Part shown: piece by piece, positions 62,079 through 64,000 of the stretch
How positions within the stretch are numbered: position 1 is the first letter of the stretch
Layout: each line of letters starts with the position of its first letter
Assembly (NCBI RefSeq): GCF_003014695.1
Contig: NZ_PYAS01000021.1
Span: 18,883-82,882 of the forward strand
Reading direction: 5' to 3'
Length of the DNA: 64,000 bases
Source of the DNA: Dyadobacter jiangsuensis
GTDB taxonomy: Bacteria > Bacteroidota > Bacteroidia > Cytophagales > Spirosomataceae
Translations under genes and position numbers: made by a program
Notes under the pieces: generated by a model
What the model was told of the DNA's origin: nothing
What the model saw: only the letters and a program-made list of their open reading frames with translations
Databases searched by the model: none

Positions 62079-63899
62079 ATGAATCAGCATTCTATATTCC
62101 GTACTGTATTAAGGCTGGCTGTGATATTGGTAATGATCCCGTGCGGGAGTTTTGCGCAGCAGATTCTGAATAAACCGGTTGATATCTCTGTAAAGGGGCA
62201 GCCGGTTTCTGCTGTTTTGAAATCCATGAGCGAGCAAGGAAAATTCTACTTTTCCTACAATAGCAACCTGATCGCAGGCGACAGCCTGGTTACATTGAAC
62301 GTTACCCGGCAGCCGGTACGGCAGGTGCTCGACCAGCTTTTTTATAACAGATTTCAATACAAAGAAAAGGGCGATTACCTGATTATCCTGCCGGGTGCCA
62401 GGGAAAAGTCGTTTCATATCAGCGGCCTCATTCTGGATGATGAAACCGGGAAACCCGTCGATTATGCGAGCGTTTATTCGCGGCAACTGCTTGTATCGAC
62501 ACTTTCGGAAGACGATGGTGGTTTCAGGCTGCGCATCAAGGAGCGTGCGTTTCCCATTTATCTGACGGTCAGTAAGGTCGGGTATGGTGATACTACAATG
62601 GTCATCAACAGCACCGAGGAATCGGCACGAACGATGCGTATTCAGCCCAAAGCCGTGGATCTCGATCCGCTGATTGTTCGCTATTCGGAAGGAGAATCGA
62701 CCTGGTTGGGACGATTGTTCCTGTCCCAGCGCCTGCGTGCGCAAAGCCGGAATATCGGCCGGTTCTTTGTGGCTTTGCCTTATCAGGCATCGCTCACACC
62801 TGGGTTGGGCACGCACGGGCGCATGAGCGGGCAGGTGGTGAACAAGTTTTCGTTAAATGTGGCAGGTGGGTATACGGCAGGGGTTAATGGGGTGGAAATA
62901 GCCGGAGGCTTTAATATATCGAAAGAAAATGTCCGCTATGTGCAGTTGGCAGGGGCATTCAACGTGGTGTCCGGGCATGTGAATGGTGTGCAGATAGCCG
63001 GTTTCAGTAATAATGTGCTGGATTCACTACATGGCGTGCAAATTTCCGGGTTTAGCGGCATGGTACGCAAGCATGTCGATGGTGTGCAGGTAAGTGGCTT
63101 CCTGAGCAGGGCCGGAGAGGGCATTGCCGGAGCGCAGGTTACGGGTGCTATCGGGCTGATCCGTAATGGAGGCAATGGTGCGCAGGTTTCGGGTGGATAC
63201 AATCAGGTGCGGGGTGTTTTTGAAGGGGTACAAATTGCCGGGGTAGCCAACAATGCGCGCGACTCCGTCCGTGCGACGCAAATTTCCGGCGGGCTCAATA
63301 TGGCCCGAAATATCAAAGGTGTGCAACTTGCCACATTCAATTATGCCAAAGTAATGCGGGGCGTGCAAATAGGTATCGTCAACATCGCCGACAGTTCCGC
63401 AGGAGCCAGTATAGGGCTTATTAATATTGTGAGGAAAAGTACGTCAAATATTTCGGTGTATGCGACAGATGTTGCACCGCTGAATGTTGCCTGGAAAATG
63501 GGGACGCACAAATTTTACAGCCTGCTGATGGTAGGAACGGGTTTCAGTGGAACGGAAAAAGTGCAGACATTCGGCGCGGGTATCGGGCGGGAATTCTTTC
63601 CGTTCAGAAAGACAGGTTTCTTTGTCGAAATATTGAATCAGAACGTTTACCAGGGCGATTGGGAGAAAACTCCAACGCTTTATCGCTTGCAGATCGCTGC
63701 AACTTACAAATTTGGAAAGCATTTTCTGCTGTTTGCAGGGCCCTCATATTCTGTGTTTGACAGTGACGGTCTCGAGGGGAAAAAAGGGTATAAATCATTC
63801 CCGCTGTCGGGTTATCCCAATATAGACCTGGGAAGTAAGAAAGTAACCTCCTGGATCGGCTGGCAAGCCGGGATCAGCTGGCGCTACGGAAAGTTGTAA
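62079..63899 (+). CDS. STN and carboxypeptidase-regulatory-like domain protein with eleven 16-residue repeats
   Basis: A 606-residue exported protein. Signal peptide about 1-27 (ending SFAQ), STN domain about 30-108 (VSAVLKSMSEQGKFYFSYN), carboxypeptidase-regulatory-like domain about 113-195 (HISGLILDDETGKPVDYASV). Instead of a TonB plug and barrel, residues 269-442 hold about eleven repeats of 14-16 residues of the type NGVQIAGFSNNVLDSL, HGVQISGFSG, DGVQVSGF. A beta-rich C-terminal part (about 445-606) follows. The STN domain should signal to the FecR upstream. The repeat region may be a beta-solenoid; its function is unknown. Confidence 0.88.
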   Translation: MNQHSIFRTVLRLAVILVMIPCGSFAQQILNKPVDISVKGQPVSAVLKSMSEQGKFYFSYNSNLIAGDSLVTLNVTRQPVRQVLDQLFYNRFQYKEKGDYLIILPGAREKSFHISGLILDDETGKPVDYASVYSRQLLVSTLSEDDGGFRLRIKERAFPIYLTVSKVGYGDTTMVINSTEESARTMRIQPKAVDLDPLIVRYSEGESTWLGRLFLSQRLRAQSRNIGRFFVALPYQASLTPGLGTHGRMSGQVVNKFSLNVAGGYTAGVNGVEIAGGFNISKENVRYVQLAGAFNVVSGHVNGVQIAGFSNNVLDSLHGVQISGFSGMVRKHVDGVQVSGFLSRAGEGIAGAQVTGAIGLIRNGGNGAQVSGGYNQVRGVFEGVQIAGVANNARDSVRATQISGGLNMARNIKGVQLATFNYAKVMRGVQIGIVNIADSSAGASIGLINIVRKSTSNISVYATDVAPLNVAWKMGTHKFYSLLMVGTGFSGTEKVQTFGAGIGREFFPFRKTGFFVEILNQNVYQGDWEKTPTLYRLQIAATYKFGKHFLLFAGPSYSVFDSDGLEGKKGYKSFPLSGYPNIDLGSKKVTSWIGWQAGISWRYGKL

Positions 63900-63922
63900 T
63901 CGTCTGAGGGTGACCCAAAAGC

Positions 63923-63962
63923 AAAAGCCCTTTTTCTACTATGTAGAACGAGGGCTTTTTTG
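63923..63962 (+). terminator. Terminator after the repeat protein gene
   Basis: AAAAGCCCT (63923-63931) pairs with AGGGCTTTT (63951-63959), with an inner TTCTAC/GTAGAA stem, and T residues follow. Confidence 0.88.
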
Positions 63963-64000
63963 TATTTTTAATTACGACATTAGAAATACATGGGCAAGAT

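Noticed and set aside
63990..64000. ATG at 63990 as the start of another gene
   Set aside because: Only about three codons are visible before the window ends, so coding cannot be judged.

Overview
The window looks like chromosome from a Bacteroidota bacterium of the order Cytophagales, most likely close to Dyadobacter/Spirosomataceae (inference). Supporting features are an ECF sigma factor plus FecR pair with a STN-domain target protein, a FucP/SDR/Zn-dehydrogenase fucose cluster, a LytTR regulator, HTTM and NEW3-domain membrane proteins, a Bacteroidota-type promoter (TTTG / TAnnTTTG) upstream of a tetR gene, sparse Shine-Dalgarno sites, and GC near 50%.

Layout. 1-2092: end of a NEW3/ABC transporter operon and a small heat shock protein gene. 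About 2100-6814: an accessory block with an unknown protein, an XRE regulator, a HEPN protein, the antirestriction protein ArdA, a 53-residue protein and a large serine recombinase. The recombinase frame runs antisense through tRNA-Leu(CAA) at 6815-6898. 7014-9726: a MacB-type permease and a secreted conserved protein. 9841-18968: a tripartite efflux cluster (adaptor, TolC, ATPase, two FtsX-type permeases) followed by a sigma-54 response regulator and its histidine kinase, with a sigma-54-like promoter in front. 18975-24287: a five-gene minus-strand run (beta-CASP nuclease, accA, HAD, site-2 protease, phosphotriesterase-like). Then dacB, a REP-like compound repeat, hslV and pdhC.

28845-36479: lepA followed by a tightly overlapping minus-strand run (multi-TM DUF6044-like protein, two methyltransferases, HpcH/HpaI aldolase, D-2-hydroxyacid dehydrogenase, GT2) that looks like an uncharacterised surface-glycan or small-molecule pathway. 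36606-38020: an HTTM protein and a small partner. 38098-44983: a TetR-controlled YbhGFSR-like ABC-2 exporter with two matching operator palindromes. 45083-48191: fucose uptake and oxidation genes. 48327-51764: a LytTR regulator and cydAB, whose spacer holds a nested inverted-repeat element. 51927-59966: a hydrolase, a 3-hydroxyacyl-CoA dehydrogenase-like protein, CsbD, a cellobiose 2-epimerase-like protein, a PolX-like protein that has lost its polymerase aspartates, an ATPase gene remnant, OxyR and a KilA-N protein. 60151-63899: a small basic exported protein, then sigma factor, FecR and a protein with eleven 16-residue GVQI-type repeats.

The most unusual items are the STN/16-residue-repeat protein under its own sigma/FecR pair, the 28845-34678 pathway, the recombinase reading through a tRNA, a structured element directly upstream of ardA, and several families of short intergenic repeats (7, 8 and 10 bp units) built as inverted pairs between transporter and cytochrome genes. 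No CRISPR array, rRNA or complete insertion sequence was seen.
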